Source: Streptomyces buecherae (GTDB lineage: Bacteria; Actinomycetota; Actinomycetes; Streptomycetales; Streptomycetaceae). From it: 64,000 nucleotides of DNA. Each line of letters starts with the position of its first letter. Position 1 is the first letter of the stretch. A model generated the notes under the pieces. That model saw only the letters and a list, made by a program, of their open reading frames with translations. It searched no databases and was not told the DNA's origin. The stretch is from NCBI RefSeq assembly GCF_014295035.1, contig NZ_CP060404.1, forward strand, positions 2,754,501 through 2,818,500, written 5' to 3'. This document shows positions 44,538 through 54,142 of the stretch, piece by piece. Made by a program: the position numbers and the translations under genes.

Positions 44538-45368
44538 TTATCCCTTGACGGCGCCGGAGGTCAGGCCGCCGACGGCCCGGCGCTGCAGGAAGAGGAAGAG
44601 GATCAGGATCGGGAGGGCGAACAGGGAGGCGGCGGCCATGGTGGCGCCCCAGTCGTTGCCGAAGTTGCTCTGGAAGCTGTAGAGCCACACGGGCAGCGTC
44701 TGGGCCTGGTCCTGCTTGTTGAGGATCAGCACCATCGGGAACTCGTTCCAGGCGGTGATGAAGCCGAAGAGGGAGGTGGCCATCAGCCCGGGGGCGAGCA
44801 GCGGGAAGATCACCTTGCGGAACGCCTGGACGCGGGAGCAGCCGTCGACCATGGCGGACTCCTCCAGTTCCTTGGGCACCGCCGCGATGTAGTTCCGTAG
44901 CGTCAGGATGGTCAGGGGCAGCACCATGACCGTGTAGAAGAGGGTGAGGGGGACCAGGCTGTTGAGCATGTCAGCATCGCGCACCAGCATGTAGATCGCG
45001 ATGACCATGACCTCCCAGGGGGCCATCTGGGCGATCATGAAGACCAGGATGACGCCCCGGCGGCCCTTGAACCGCATGCGGGCGATGGCGAACGAGGCGC
45101 CCAGCGCGACCAGCAGCGACAGGCCCACGGCCAGCAGCGTGACGGTGAGGGAGTTGCGGACCAGCGTCCAGAAGTTGTCCGCGTTGACCGCTGTCTCGAA
45201 GTGTTCGAACGTCAACGAGGACGGGAACCAGACCGGGTCCTCGCTGAGGATGTCGCCGGTCGGCTTCAGGGCCGTGTTGAACATCCAGTACACGGGGAAG
45301 ACGAACCCGATGAACAGGACGATCGCCGTCGCGTTGGGCCAGATGCGGCCGAGGCGTGAACGCTTCAC
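44538..45368 (-). CDS. dasC: Chitobiose ABC transporter permease
   Basis: The 276-residue MalG-type permease has six hydrophobic helices, the cytoplasmic EAA loop ELEESAMVDGCSRVQAFRKV (about residues 172-191), and periplasmic TALKPTGDI near the start. GTG 45368 overlaps the dasB stop by 4 nt (GTGA), implying translational coupling. With DasB it forms the membrane channel for (GlcNAc)2 import; the ATPase MsiK is encoded elsewhere in Streptomyces (established), and indeed none is present here. Confidence 0.92.
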   Translation of the reverse strand: MKRSRLGRIWPNATAIVLFIGFVFPVYWMFNTALKPTGDILSEDPVWFPSSLTFEHFETAVNADNFWTLVRNSLTVTLLAVGLSLLVALGASFAIARMRFKGRRGVILVFMIAQMAPWEVMVIAIYMLVRDADMLNSLVPLTLFYTVMVLPLTILTLRNYIAAVPKELEESAMVDGCSRVQAFRKVIFPLLAPGLMATSLFGFITAWNEFPMVLILNKQDQAQTLPVWLYSFQSNFGNDWGATMAAASLFALPILILFLFLQRRAVGGLTSGAVKG

Positions 45369-46354
45369 AGCTCGTCCCTCTCTTGCTTCAAGACAATGCG
45401 GAGGTAGTACGACGTGAGGCCCAGCAGCACCAGGATGGTGAGCAGCGAGATGGCGGCGCCCATGCCGTAGTGCTGGTTTCCGACGCCCTCGACGAAGGCG
45501 TAGACCGGGAGGGTCTCGGTGAGCCGGTCGGGTCCGCCCTCGCTGAGCGCGAAGATCTGGGGCAGTGCCTTGAAGACCCAGATGACCTCGAGGAAGGTCG
45601 TGGCGAAGAGGAACGGCTTGATGAAGGGGAAGGTCACCGTGGTGAAGCTCTTCCAGGCGCCGGCGCCGTCGAGGGACGCGGCCTCGTACAGCTCGTTCGG
45701 GATGGTGGTGGTCGCGGCGTACAGGCTCAGGGCCACGAAGGGTATGGACTGCCAGACGATCAGCAGGGTGATGACGAAGAAGGCGGAGAACTGGGAGCCG
45801 ATCCAGTTGTAGTCGGCCATGGAGTGCCAGCCCAGCTTGTCCAGGACCCAGTTCACGACGCCGAAGCGCTGGGCGAACAGCCACTGGTACACGGTGGTGG
45901 CGGCGATGATGGGCATGGCCCACGCGAGCACCAGGCCGATCTGGAGCGTCAGCCGCATCTTCTTGCCGAGCCGGGCGAGCAGCAGGCCGACGAGGGTGCT
46001 GATCCCCATGATCAGGATGACGTTGACGCCGGTGAAGACGATCGAGCGACCGACGACGCGCCAGAACTCTTCGCTCTTGAGGGTCGCTTCGTAGTTGTCG
46101 AACCCGGTCCACTCGGTGAGCCGGCGGATCAACTGTCGTCGGTTGACGTTCTGCAGGGACAGCGTGGCGTTCTTGACCATCGGCCAGCCGAGGAACACCA
46201 GGGTCGTGGCTAGCGCGGGGAGAAGCAGCACGTACGGCAGGAGACTGCCGCTGGCCCCCTTCCGTTTCGCGTGTGGCCCGCCCTTGGGCGGTCCTCCGCT
46301 CTTGCGGACGGCAGTTCCCGGTGCCGTCTTCGCACGTTCGGTCTGCACAGACAT
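45365..46354 (-). CDS. dasB: Chitobiose ABC transporter permease
   Basis: The 329-residue MalF-type permease has a basic Gly/Pro/Lys-rich cytoplasmic N-terminus (about residues 1-35), six hydrophobic helices, and EAA loop ELYEAASLDGAGAWKSFTTV (about 222-241). It is partner of DasC, with a 4-nt gene overlap. A 13-bp hairpin separates it from dasA upstream, suggesting that the binding protein is made in excess over the permeases. Confidence 0.92.
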   Translation of the reverse strand: MSVQTERAKTAPGTAVRKSGGPPKGGPHAKRKGASGSLLPYVLLLPALATTLVFLGWPMVKNATLSLQNVNRRQLIRRLTEWTGFDNYEATLKSEEFWRVVGRSIVFTGVNVILIMGISTLVGLLLARLGKKMRLTLQIGLVLAWAMPIIAATTVYQWLFAQRFGVVNWVLDKLGWHSMADYNWIGSQFSAFFVITLLIVWQSIPFVALSLYAATTTIPNELYEAASLDGAGAWKSFTTVTFPFIKPFLFATTFLEVIWVFKALPQIFALSEGGPDRLTETLPVYAFVEGVGNQHYGMGAAISLLTILVLLGLTSYYLRIVLKQERDEL

Positions 46355-46390
46355 GCTCGTCTTCTCTTCCTGGGCCGGACGTAGTCGGTG

Positions 46391-46427
46391 CGCTGCCGGG
46401 GGTGGCGACTCCCAACCCCCGGCAGCG
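46391..46427 (-). terminator. Hairpin between dasA and dasB
   Basis: The perfect 13-bp arms CGCTGCCGGGGGT and ACCCCCGGCAGCG enclose an 11-nt loop, 20 nt after the dasA stop and 37 nt before dasB. It is probably a partial terminator or mRNA-stabilising structure, allowing more dasA than dasBC message. Confidence 0.65.
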
Positions 46428-46446
46428 TGCGCGTGTGAGCCTGCGG

Positions 46447-47718
46447 CTAGAGGTCCTGGCTCAGCCGCTTGTTCAGCTCGCCCTCGACCGACTTGGCGGC
46501 TTCCTCATGCGACTTGCCGTTGAGAACGGCGGTCATGTAGGTCTTGATCGGGTTCGGGGTGTTCTCGACCGCGGCCCACTCGGGGATCAGCGGGGTGGTG
46601 CCACCCACGGTCGCCGGCGCCATGGCCTCGGCGGCCTTGTTGCCCTTGAGCTGGCTCTGCAGCGACTGCTTGTTCGGGATCACGCCGCCTTCCTTGGCGA
46701 GCTGGCCCTCGAACTTGTCGGAAAGCGCGATCTTCAGGAATTCCTTCGCCAGTTCCTGCTTGTCGCTGCCCTCGGCCACGGCGAGGTTGGAACCGCCGAG
46801 GAAGACGCCCTCGGGCTTGTCCGCCGTCTCACCCGGGACGGTGAAGTAGCCGATGTCCTTTTCAATCTTCGGGTTGGCCTTGATGGCGGTCGCGGCTTCC
46901 CAGCCCATGCCGATGAAGGCACCGGTCTTACCCTCGGCGAAGACCTCGGCCTGCTGCGGAGTGGCCTCGTCCTTGTCCTTGGGGGCCTCGCTGAAGTCGG
47001 CGTACTGCTTGTAGATGTCCATGGCCTTGCCGACCTTGGGGTCGGAGAGGTTGGAGACGTACTTGTCGCCGTCCTTCTTTACCAGCTCGGCACCGGTGCC
47101 AATGGTGAGGCCGTCGAAGAAGTACCAGTTCTGGCCGGGCATGTAGATGGGCTCGGCGTCGGTCTTCTTGTCGATGGTGTCGAGCGCCTTGAAGAACTCG
47201 GTACGGGTCTTCGGCAGTTCCTTGATGCCGGCTTCGTCCCAGATCTTCTTGTTGTAGAGGACGACGCGGCTGACCGCGAACCACGGGGCCGCGTACTGCT
47301 TGCCCTCGTAGACGGAGGACTCGTTGATGTTCTTCGTCCAGTCGGCGCCGATCTCCTTCTTGAGGTCGGACAGGTCGGCCAGGCCACCGGTGTGCGCGTA
47401 GGCCGGCGTCTGCGTGTTGCCGAGCTCGATGACGTCCGGCGGATTCGACTCAGAGAGTGCCGTGGTTATCTTCTGCTGAATTCCGTTCCACTGCTGAACT
47501 TCAAACTTCAGCTTGGCTCCGGTCTTCTTTTCGAAGGCAGCCGTCACATCTTTGGTCCACCCGTCAGGTGTGGAACCGTCCATGGCCCAGACGGTCAGGG
47601 TCTCGCCCTTCCAGCCGTCTTTGCCGGAGCCTTTGTTGTCGTCGCTGTCAGACCCACAGGCCGCGACGCTCACCAACATGGCCGCGACACCCGTCGCCGC
47701 TATGAGCCCACGCTTCAC
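46447..47718 (-). CDS. dasA: Chitobiose-binding lipoprotein of ABC transporter
   Basis: The 423-residue extracytoplasmic family-1 solute-binding protein has a signal peptide with lipobox VSVAAC (Cys about 21), an acidic linker, then LTVWAMDGSTPDGWTKDVTA, NPPDVIELGNTQTPAYA, and hinge/ligand aromatics such as WFAVSRVVLYNKKIWDEAG and GQNWYFFDGL. It matches DasA, the (GlcNAc)2-binding subunit. GTG 47718 has AGGAGA 6 nt upstream. Two to three dre-like operators lie immediately upstream and dasR is divergent, so DasR repression is expected. Confidence 0.92.
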   Translation of the reverse strand: MKRGLIAATGVAAMLVSVAACGSDSDDNKGSGKDGWKGETLTVWAMDGSTPDGWTKDVTAAFEKKTGAKLKFEVQQWNGIQQKITTALSESNPPDVIELGNTQTPAYAHTGGLADLSDLKKEIGADWTKNINESSVYEGKQYAAPWFAVSRVVLYNKKIWDEAGIKELPKTRTEFFKALDTIDKKTDAEPIYMPGQNWYFFDGLTIGTGAELVKKDGDKYVSNLSDPKVGKAMDIYKQYADFSEAPKDKDEATPQQAEVFAEGKTGAFIGMGWEAATAIKANPKIEKDIGYFTVPGETADKPEGVFLGGSNLAVAEGSDKQELAKEFLKIALSDKFEGQLAKEGGVIPNKQSLQSQLKGNKAAEAMAPATVGGTTPLIPEWAAVENTPNPIKTYMTAVLNGKSHEEAAKSVEGELNKRLSQDL

Positions 47719-47740
47719 AGCACTCTCCTCAAAGAACCGG

Positions 47741-47756
47741 AATTGGTCTTTAATGG
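47741..47756. promoter_or_regulatory. Possible degenerate dre half
   Basis: AATTGGTCTTTAATGG retains only the left half of the dre motif (TTGGTCT). It overlaps the stronger site at 47752 and is weak. Confidence 0.25.
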
Positions 47757-47767
47757 TTTAGACCAGT
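47752..47767. promoter_or_regulatory. dre operator (DasR-binding site) of dasA
   Basis: AATGGTTTAGACCAGT matches 14 of 16 positions of the dre consensus ACTGGTCTAGACCAGT. It is centred about 41 bp upstream of the dasA start codon, overlapping the likely promoter. Confidence 0.85.
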
Positions 47768-47775
47768 TCCCGCAG

Positions 47776-47791
47776 CTTGGCCTAGACCTTT
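47776..47791. promoter_or_regulatory. Second dre-like site in dasA-dasR spacer
   Basis: CTTGGCCTAGACCTTT matches 11 of 16 positions with an intact CTAGACC core, one helical turn-like spacing (24 bp) from the main site. Confidence 0.5.
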
Positions 47792-47904
47792 AGGGGTGTC
47801 AAGGGTGTATAAGAGTCGCTGTCAGGTCCGTTATCGGACCGACACCTGGGGCCCGCCAGCACGTTGATGAGGGTGCCCCGGGGCCCACCCATGCCACGAT
47901 GTGA

Positions 47905-48795
<891 letters not shown>

Positions 48796-48919
48796 CCCGC
48801 CCCGCCCGGGCCCACCCGCCGGGCGCGGGCGCGGGCGCGGGCGCGCGGGCGAGGCGGGCGCCCCGCGTCGGGGCGCCCGTCGTAAGCCCGGCCGCCGGCC
48901 CGCCACCGCGCGCCCCCAC

Positions 48920-49714
48920 CTACGCGGCGGGCGCCGCGTGCGGTTCCAGGGCCCACACCCGCTCGGTGCGCAGCGGCCCCGTACGGTGCAGGAACAGGCC
49001 GTGGCCGAGCGCGCCGAGCGGGGCGAGCTGCGAGCCGTAGCACTGCACGGCCAGGCGCTTGCTGGCCCACTCCGCGTCGTCGAGGCGCACCTCCCAGCGC
49101 GGGGTCAGCCGGAAGCGCTTCGCCAGGCTCCGGTAGGACTCCCCGCGCTCGGGGTCGGCCGCGAGCGCCTGCTCGGCCCCGTCGGTGTGCCAGCCCGGGG
49201 TGTGGCCGGTGTAGGGCAGGTCGGCGTAGATCAGCGGCGGCGGCGCGCCCTGCGTGGCGCGGGTCAGCAGCACCTGTTCGCGGACCAGGGCGTGGTGCTC
49301 CTGGCGGGTGCCCATCGGGGCGAGCACCTCGGTGTCGGCGGGCAGTTCGCGCAACCACTGGTCGAGGTGGCCGAGTTGGTCGGGGTTGCCGTACGGGCCG
49401 TCGGGGTGCGGCAGCGCGATCTGGGCCACCCCGAGCAGGCCGAGGGCCTGGGCGTCCTCGACCACGCGGGCCGCGTGGGCCTCGTGTGGCGTGGTGAAGC
49501 CGCACATCTCGTCCCATTCGGAGACGGCGGCCCCGTGTTCCGGTGCCCCGCCGTAGGCGGTGACGACGGCGACCGGGCCGCGCAGCTTGGGGAGCACGGC
49601 CGCCAGCGACAGCACGGCGTCGTCGAAGTGTGGCGAGATGACGACGGTTCCCCACGGTGGCGTGCCGGGTTGGGTGGTGGTGGGCGTCGCTGTGGACGGG
49701 GTCGTCTCGGTCAT
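48920..49714 (-). CDS. PIG-L (LmbE-like) deacetylase
   Basis: The 264-residue protein has the zinc-binding PHFDDAVLS motif (about residues 28-36) and the later HH of GTRQEHHALVREQ (about 138-149), the marks of the PIG-L/MshB N-acetylglucosaminide deacetylase family. Adjacent DasR and the das operon make an aminosugar substrate attractive, but the gene is convergent with dasR and is not obviously part of that operon. Thr/Pro-rich start. ATG 49714 has AAAGGA about 10 nt upstream. Confidence 0.85.
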   Translation of the reverse strand: MTETTPSTATPTTTQPGTPPWGTVVISPHFDDAVLSLAAVLPKLRGPVAVVTAYGGAPEHGAAVSEWDEMCGFTTPHEAHAARVVEDAQALGLLGVAQIALPHPDGPYGNPDQLGHLDQWLRELPADTEVLAPMGTRQEHHALVREQVLLTRATQGAPPPLIYADLPYTGHTPGWHTDGAEQALAADPERGESYRSLAKRFRLTPRWEVRLDDAEWASKRLAVQCYGSQLAPLGALGHGLFLHRTGPLRTERVWALEPHAAPAA

Positions 49715-50662
49715 GGACGTGCGGTCCTTTCTCAACGGGAGCGCGCCGCGGGCGGCGGCGTTGGTGGGCTGAGCCGCGCCGCGGTGCTGGACACCGTGAT
49801 ACGCCACGCGTCGTGGCGGTGGAACGGCGGGTCCACCCTGTGGACCGGCGCGGCCCCGGGTGGCGCGTGCGGCGTGGCGCTGATCAGGGGGCCGGCGGCG
49901 CGGGGTGGGGCGTCGGACCTGGCAAAGCCTTGGTCAAACGCGGTCGGGCCGCCCCGCGCGGATTCCGGCCGCGCTGGTGGCTGGTAAGCCGGCGCGGCTG
50001 GCACGCGTCGCCCAGGCGGGGCAAGGCCGCGCGGCCGTGGCCGCCGCTTTTCGGCCAGGTCTCGCGCGGTCTCGTGGGGTGGCCGGCGCGGGGCGTCGGG
50101 CGCGGGGGAACGGGGTGCCGGCCAGGGAGTCGTGACCGGCGGAGGCTTCCCTTCCCCTGGTCACCCGCGCGAGGATTTCCGCCTGCCGCCCAGCGTGGGC
50201 GGCGCCGAGGGGCGGCCCACCGAGCGGTCCACCGGCCAGACCGACGAACGGAGCGGACGGATCGGCGGGTTCCAGATGAGGCGCGCACCGGGCCCGCGCT
50301 GCCAGGGCTGGTACGCGCGTGACGTGTGAGGCCGAAGGGAAGGATGACCCGGTGTCGGCGAGGGCGAGGGGCGTCTCCGCGTTCCGGTTGTGGACGCGAT
50401 GGACGCCACGAGGCACGCCCTGGGCCCGCAGTACCACCACGATGTCGAGCACGTTCAGGTCCCATCGCAGGCGTGGGGAAGCGGAGTTGAACCAGATGAA
50501 GGCGATCGTACGAGCCCTCGGGCAATTGGTCCAGACCACACCAGATGAGGAGTCAGCCGGGCGCACCTCGCCCGCGCATTCCCCTCTTCGGCCTCTGACC
50601 TGGGCTGTCGCGGCGAGCCGTGGCGCTGTGGCGCCGGCCCGGATCGACGGAGGGTGCGCCCG
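49715..50662. other. Long region without supported gene, upstream of cstA
   Basis: This 948-bp region is divergent between the deacetylase and cstA. A plus frame near 50497-50600 (MKAIVRALGQLVQTTPDEES) looks partly natural and overlaps a dre-like site, but the frame continues into low-complexity sequence and no ribosome site precedes it. The remainder is featureless to me. It presumably contains the cstA promoter. Confidence 0.4.
50525..50540. promoter_or_regulatory. Candidate DasR (dre) site upstream of cstA
   Basis: ATTGGTCCAGACCACA matches 12 of 16 positions of the dre consensus with the core TGGTC-AGACCA intact. It lies 123 bp before the cstA start. Confidence 0.4.
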
Positions 50663-52849
50663 GTGAGCACTCCCAGCCCACGGAACATCTCCCCGCGCAC
50701 CGTCCTCGTCTGGACCGCCGTCGCCCTCGTCGGCGCCCTCGGCTGGGCCATGCTCGCCCTCTCCCGGGGCGAGGAGGTCTCCGCCGCCTGGATGGTGGCG
50801 GCGGCGCTGGGCTCGTACGCCATCGCGTACCGCTTCTACTCGCGTTTCATCGTCACCAGGGTGCTGCGCGCCGACAAGACGCGGGCCACTCCGGCCGAGC
50901 GGCGCAACGACGGCGTCGACTTCCACCCGACCGACCGCCGCGTGCTGCTCGGCCACCACTTCGCGGCCATCGCGGGTGCGGGGCCGCTGGTCGGGCCGGT
51001 GTTGGCCGCGCAGATGGGCTATCTGCCGGGCACCATATGGATCGTCGTCGGCGTGATCTTCGCGGGCGCCGTGCAGGACATGGTGACGCTCTTCTTCTCC
51101 ACCCGGCGAGACGGCAAGTCGCTCGGCCAGATGGCGCGCGAGGAGATCGGCCCGATCGGCGGCGCCGCGGCGCTGCTCTCGGTGTTCATCATCATGATCA
51201 TCCTGCTCGCGGTGTTGGCGCTGATCGTCGTCAACGCGCTGGCCGAGTCCCCCTGGGGCACCTTCTCCATCGCGATGACCATCCCGATCGCCCTCGGCAT
51301 GGGCTTCTACCTGCGCGTGCTGCGGCCCGGCCGGGTCACCGAGGTCTCGCTCATCGGCCTCGTCCTGCTGCTGCTGTCCATCGTGGGCGGCAACTGGGTG
51401 GCCGAGTCCTCCTGGGCCGACACCTTCACGCTGGACCACAGCACGCTGGTGCTGTGGATGGTGGCGTACGGGTTCATCGCCTCCGTGCTGCCGGTGTGGA
51501 TGCTGCTCGCGCCGCGCGACTACCTGTCCACCTTCATGAAGATCGGCACCATCGGGCTGCTGGCCGTCGGGGTCGTCTTCACGCTGCCCACCCTCAAGAT
51601 GGACGCCGTCACCGACTTCGCGGGCCGCGGCGACGGGCCGGTCTTCGCCGGGTCGCTGTTCCCCTTCGTGTTCATCACCATCGCCTGCGGCGCGCTCTCC
51701 GGCTTCCACGCGCTCATCGCCTCCGGCACCACGCCGAAGATGATCGAGAAGGAGACGCAGGTACGGATGATCGGCTACGGCGCCATGCTGATGGAGTCGT
51801 TCGTGGCCGTCATGGCGATGGTGGCCGCGTCCATCATCGACCCGGGCCTGTTCTTCGCGATGAACGCGCCGGCGGGCGTGGTCGGCGACAGCGTGCGATC
51901 CGCGTCGGAGGCGGTCGCGGGCCTCGGCTACTCCATCTCGCCCGAACAACTCGCCGCGGCGGCCAAGGCCGTGGAGGAGAGTTCGCTCCTCTCGCGCACC
52001 GGGGGCGCTCCCACGCTGGCCGTCGGCGTATCGGAGATTTTCTCCGACGTGATCGGCGGCGACAGCATGCGGGCGTTCTGGTACCACTTCGCGATCATGT
52101 TCGAGGCGTTGTTCATCCTCACCGCCCTGGACGCGGGCACCCGGGTCGGCCGGTTCATGCTCCAGGACATGCTGGGCAACGTCTACAAGCCGTTCCGCGA
52201 CGTGGGCTGGAAGCCCGGCATCTGGATCTGCAGCGCCATCGTGGTCGCCCTGTGGGGCTACTTCCTGTGGGTCGGCGTGCACGACCCGCTGGGCGGCGTC
52301 AACCAGCTCTTCCCGATCTTCGGCATCGCCAACCAGTTGCTGGCCGCCGTCGCGCTCGCGGTGTGCACCACGCTCCTGGTGAAGTCCGGACGGCTCAAGT
52401 GGGCCTGGGTGACGGCGGTCCCGCTGGTCTGGGACGTGGTGGTGACGCTGACCGCGAGCTGGCAGAAGATCTTCTCGGACGATCCGCGGGTGGGCTTCTT
52501 CAGCCAGCGCGACCGCTACCAGGACGCCATCGACGCGGACAAGGTGCTCCCGCCCGCCAAGAACATGGACGAGATGCACACGGTCGTCACCAACTCGACC
52601 GTGGACGGGGTGCTCTCCGCGCTGCTCGCCGTCCTCGTGATCGTCGTCATCGCGGACGCGGCCCGCACCTGCGTCCGGGCCATCCGCGACCCGGAGGCGG
52701 CCCGGCTGCACGAGGCGCCGTACGTCGAGTCGCGGATCGTCGCGCCGGCCGGGCTCGTGGCCACCCCCGAGGAGAAGCGCGAACTGGCCGAGGCCGCCGC
52801 GGCGGCCGGCCGGCCCGAACGCGTCTCCCAGGGCGACCCCTCCGCCTGA
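50663..52849 (+). CDS. cstA: CstA-family pyruvate/peptide transporter (carbon starvation protein A)
   Basis: The 728-residue protein has about 16-18 hydrophobic helices. CstA signatures: GHHFAAIAGAGPLVGPVLAA near residue 95, QMARE after the fourth helix, GALSGFHALIASGTTPKMIE at about 345-365, and ALDAGTRVGRFMLQD at about 490-505. Members take up pyruvate or peptides under carbon limitation. GTG 50663 is favoured because GGAGGG ends 8 nt before it; GTG 50654 overlaps that site. It is followed by its usual small partner YbdD. Confidence 0.9.
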   Translation: MSTPSPRNISPRTVLVWTAVALVGALGWAMLALSRGEEVSAAWMVAAALGSYAIAYRFYSRFIVTRVLRADKTRATPAERRNDGVDFHPTDRRVLLGHHFAAIAGAGPLVGPVLAAQMGYLPGTIWIVVGVIFAGAVQDMVTLFFSTRRDGKSLGQMAREEIGPIGGAAALLSVFIIMIILLAVLALIVVNALAESPWGTFSIAMTIPIALGMGFYLRVLRPGRVTEVSLIGLVLLLLSIVGGNWVAESSWADTFTLDHSTLVLWMVAYGFIASVLPVWMLLAPRDYLSTFMKIGTIGLLAVGVVFTLPTLKMDAVTDFAGRGDGPVFAGSLFPFVFITIACGALSGFHALIASGTTPKMIEKETQVRMIGYGAMLMESFVAVMAMVAASIIDPGLFFAMNAPAGVVGDSVRSASEAVAGLGYSISPEQLAAAAKAVEESSLLSRTGGAPTLAVGVSEIFSDVIGGDSMRAFWYHFAIMFEALFILTALDAGTRVGRFMLQDMLGNVYKPFRDVGWKPGIWICSAIVVALWGYFLWVGVHDPLGGVNQLFPIFGIANQLLAAVALAVCTTLLVKSGRLKWAWVTAVPLVWDVVVTLTASWQKIFSDDPRVGFFSQRDRYQDAIDADKVLPPAKNMDEMHTVVTNSTVDGVLSALLAVLVIVVIADAARTCVRAIRDPEAARLHEAPYVESRIVAPAGLVATPEEKRELAEAAAAAGRPERVSQGDPSA

Positions 52850-53104
52850 CCGTCACCCGCGCGGCGGGCGAAACCGGCGCCGCCCCGGCGCCCGGCCCGC
52901 CGCGCGGACCCCGCCCGCGCCAGGCACCACCCGCCGGCCCCGCCACGCGGGCACCGCACGCGCCACCCGGTGCTCCACCGAAGCCGCTGGCCCGCCCCCC
53001 CAGCCCCACGGCCGCGCGAGGCCGCACCATGGGCAGGGGGCCGGGCCCGCGCACCCCGCGGGCACCACCCGCCAGCGTCCGCACCCGACAAGGAGCCGAT
53101 CGCG

Positions 53105-53317
53105 ATGACCAACACCGCCGCGCGCCGGGCCGCGCACTGGGGCCGCCGACTGCGCTGGTACGTACGCGAGTTCACCGGCGAGGGGACGTACGACCGGTAC
53201 GTCGCGCACACCCGCCGGCAGCACCCCGACACCGAGCCGGCCAGTCGCGCCGAGTTCGAGCGGCGCCGGATGGACGAGCGCGAGGCGGACCCCCGCAACG
53301 GCTTCCGCTGCTGCTGA
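53105..53317 (+). CDS. YbdD/YjiX-family small protein
   Basis: The 70-residue basic protein has WYVREFTGEGTYDRYVAHTR, RQHPDTEPASRAEFERRRMD and a terminal FRCC, the hallmarks of the YbdD/YjiX family that accompanies CstA-type transporters. In E. coli the equivalent small proteins are needed for pyruvate uptake by the partner (family knowledge). AAGGAG lies 9 nt before ATG 53105. The 255-bp gap from cstA contains no gene. Confidence 0.88.
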   Translation: MTNTAARRAAHWGRRLRWYVREFTGEGTYDRYVAHTRRQHPDTEPASRAEFERRRMDEREADPRNGFRCC

Positions 53318-53820
53318 CGCCGCCCCGCCCACCCACCAGACGCCCGCCGACCGGCTGCCGCCCCACTCGCGCACCCGACGCCCCGCCAACCCGCCGCCCC
53401 CGCGCCCCGCGCGCCACGCACCCCCACGTGGCGCGCGGGGCGCCGCCGCGCCCCCTCCCGCGCCCGCGTCGCCCCGTCCCGCGCCCGGCGTACGCCGCCG
53501 CGCGCCATGAACGGCGACGGCGACGGTTTCGGCGCCGGCTTCGGCTTCGGCGGTGAAGATGTCGCCCTGTCACGTCCCCACCGCCGCCGCGCGCGCCGCA
53601 TCCCATTCCCCCCTCTTCGGCCAGTGATGTCCGCGCCGACGGCAACCGGCGCGCGTCGCGTTCCGCTTCGCGCCGAGTGGGCCGCCAACACGCCGGGGAC
53701 TGTGGCAAGCCACCAATCGACGGGGCCTCGGCCGAACCGTTCGGGCCCTTCATGACGGGCCCGACGGGCACTCAGACCCCTGGATCGGTTAGCACATCCG
53801 TACGGGATTCACCGCGCCGC
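53318..53820. other. Intergenic region before the nrd promoter, no gene seen
   Basis: This is about 500 bp of Pro/Arg-encoding GC-rich sequence. Short frames are present without support; a stretch of GGCGACGG/GGCTTCGG repeats occurs at 53515-53550. Confidence 0.45.
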
Positions 53821-53865
53821 GACACAAGATGTGGGGGCACCCGCCATCGCCGACACAAGATGTAT
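53821..53865. promoter_or_regulatory. Pair of NrdR boxes
   Basis: The identical 12-mer GACACAAGATGT occurs at 53821 and 53852, 31 bp (three helical turns) apart, just upstream of the riboswitch. Each resembles the NrdR box (ACACWATATWT-type). Two boxes about 31 bp apart are the established arrangement for NrdR, which represses ribonucleotide reductase genes according to (d)ATP. Confidence 0.75.
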
Positions 53866-53875
53866 GCTCGTGCTC

Positions 53876-53974
53876 GCTGTCGCCGCAGGGGAATCCGGTG
53901 CGAATCCGGAACTGTCCCGCAACGGTGTACGTGTGCCGTTTTGCGCGCCGTGAGTCCGAGGACCTGCCGACAGC
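53876..53974 (+). promoter_or_regulatory. Cobalamin riboswitch of the nrdAB operon
   Basis: The closing stem GCTGTCG/CGACAGC (53876-53882 and 53968-53974) bounds an approximately 100-nt aptamer. Conserved parts are GGGAATCCGGTGCGAATCCG (53888-53907), the AACTGTCCCGCAACGGT turn, and the B12 box around GAGTCCGAGGACCTGCC (53952-53968). Streptomyces nrdABS is known to be switched off by coenzyme B12 through such a riboswitch, leaving the B12-dependent class II enzyme in charge. The leader to the start codon is 168 nt; its expression platform is not resolved by eye. Confidence 0.92.
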
Positions 53975-54142
53975 GCGCCCATGGCCGGACACGCTTGCCG
54001 GCCCCGGGCGTCGCATACGTCCGGGCCCCGTGGGTTGGGCCGGTGGACGCCGCGTGGCATGCCCGACCACAGGTCGTGGCCCGCCCGTGCGCGCCTTCCA
54101 TACCTCCCGCGCGGCCCCCTGCCGAGCGAGGGAGAGCCACCC

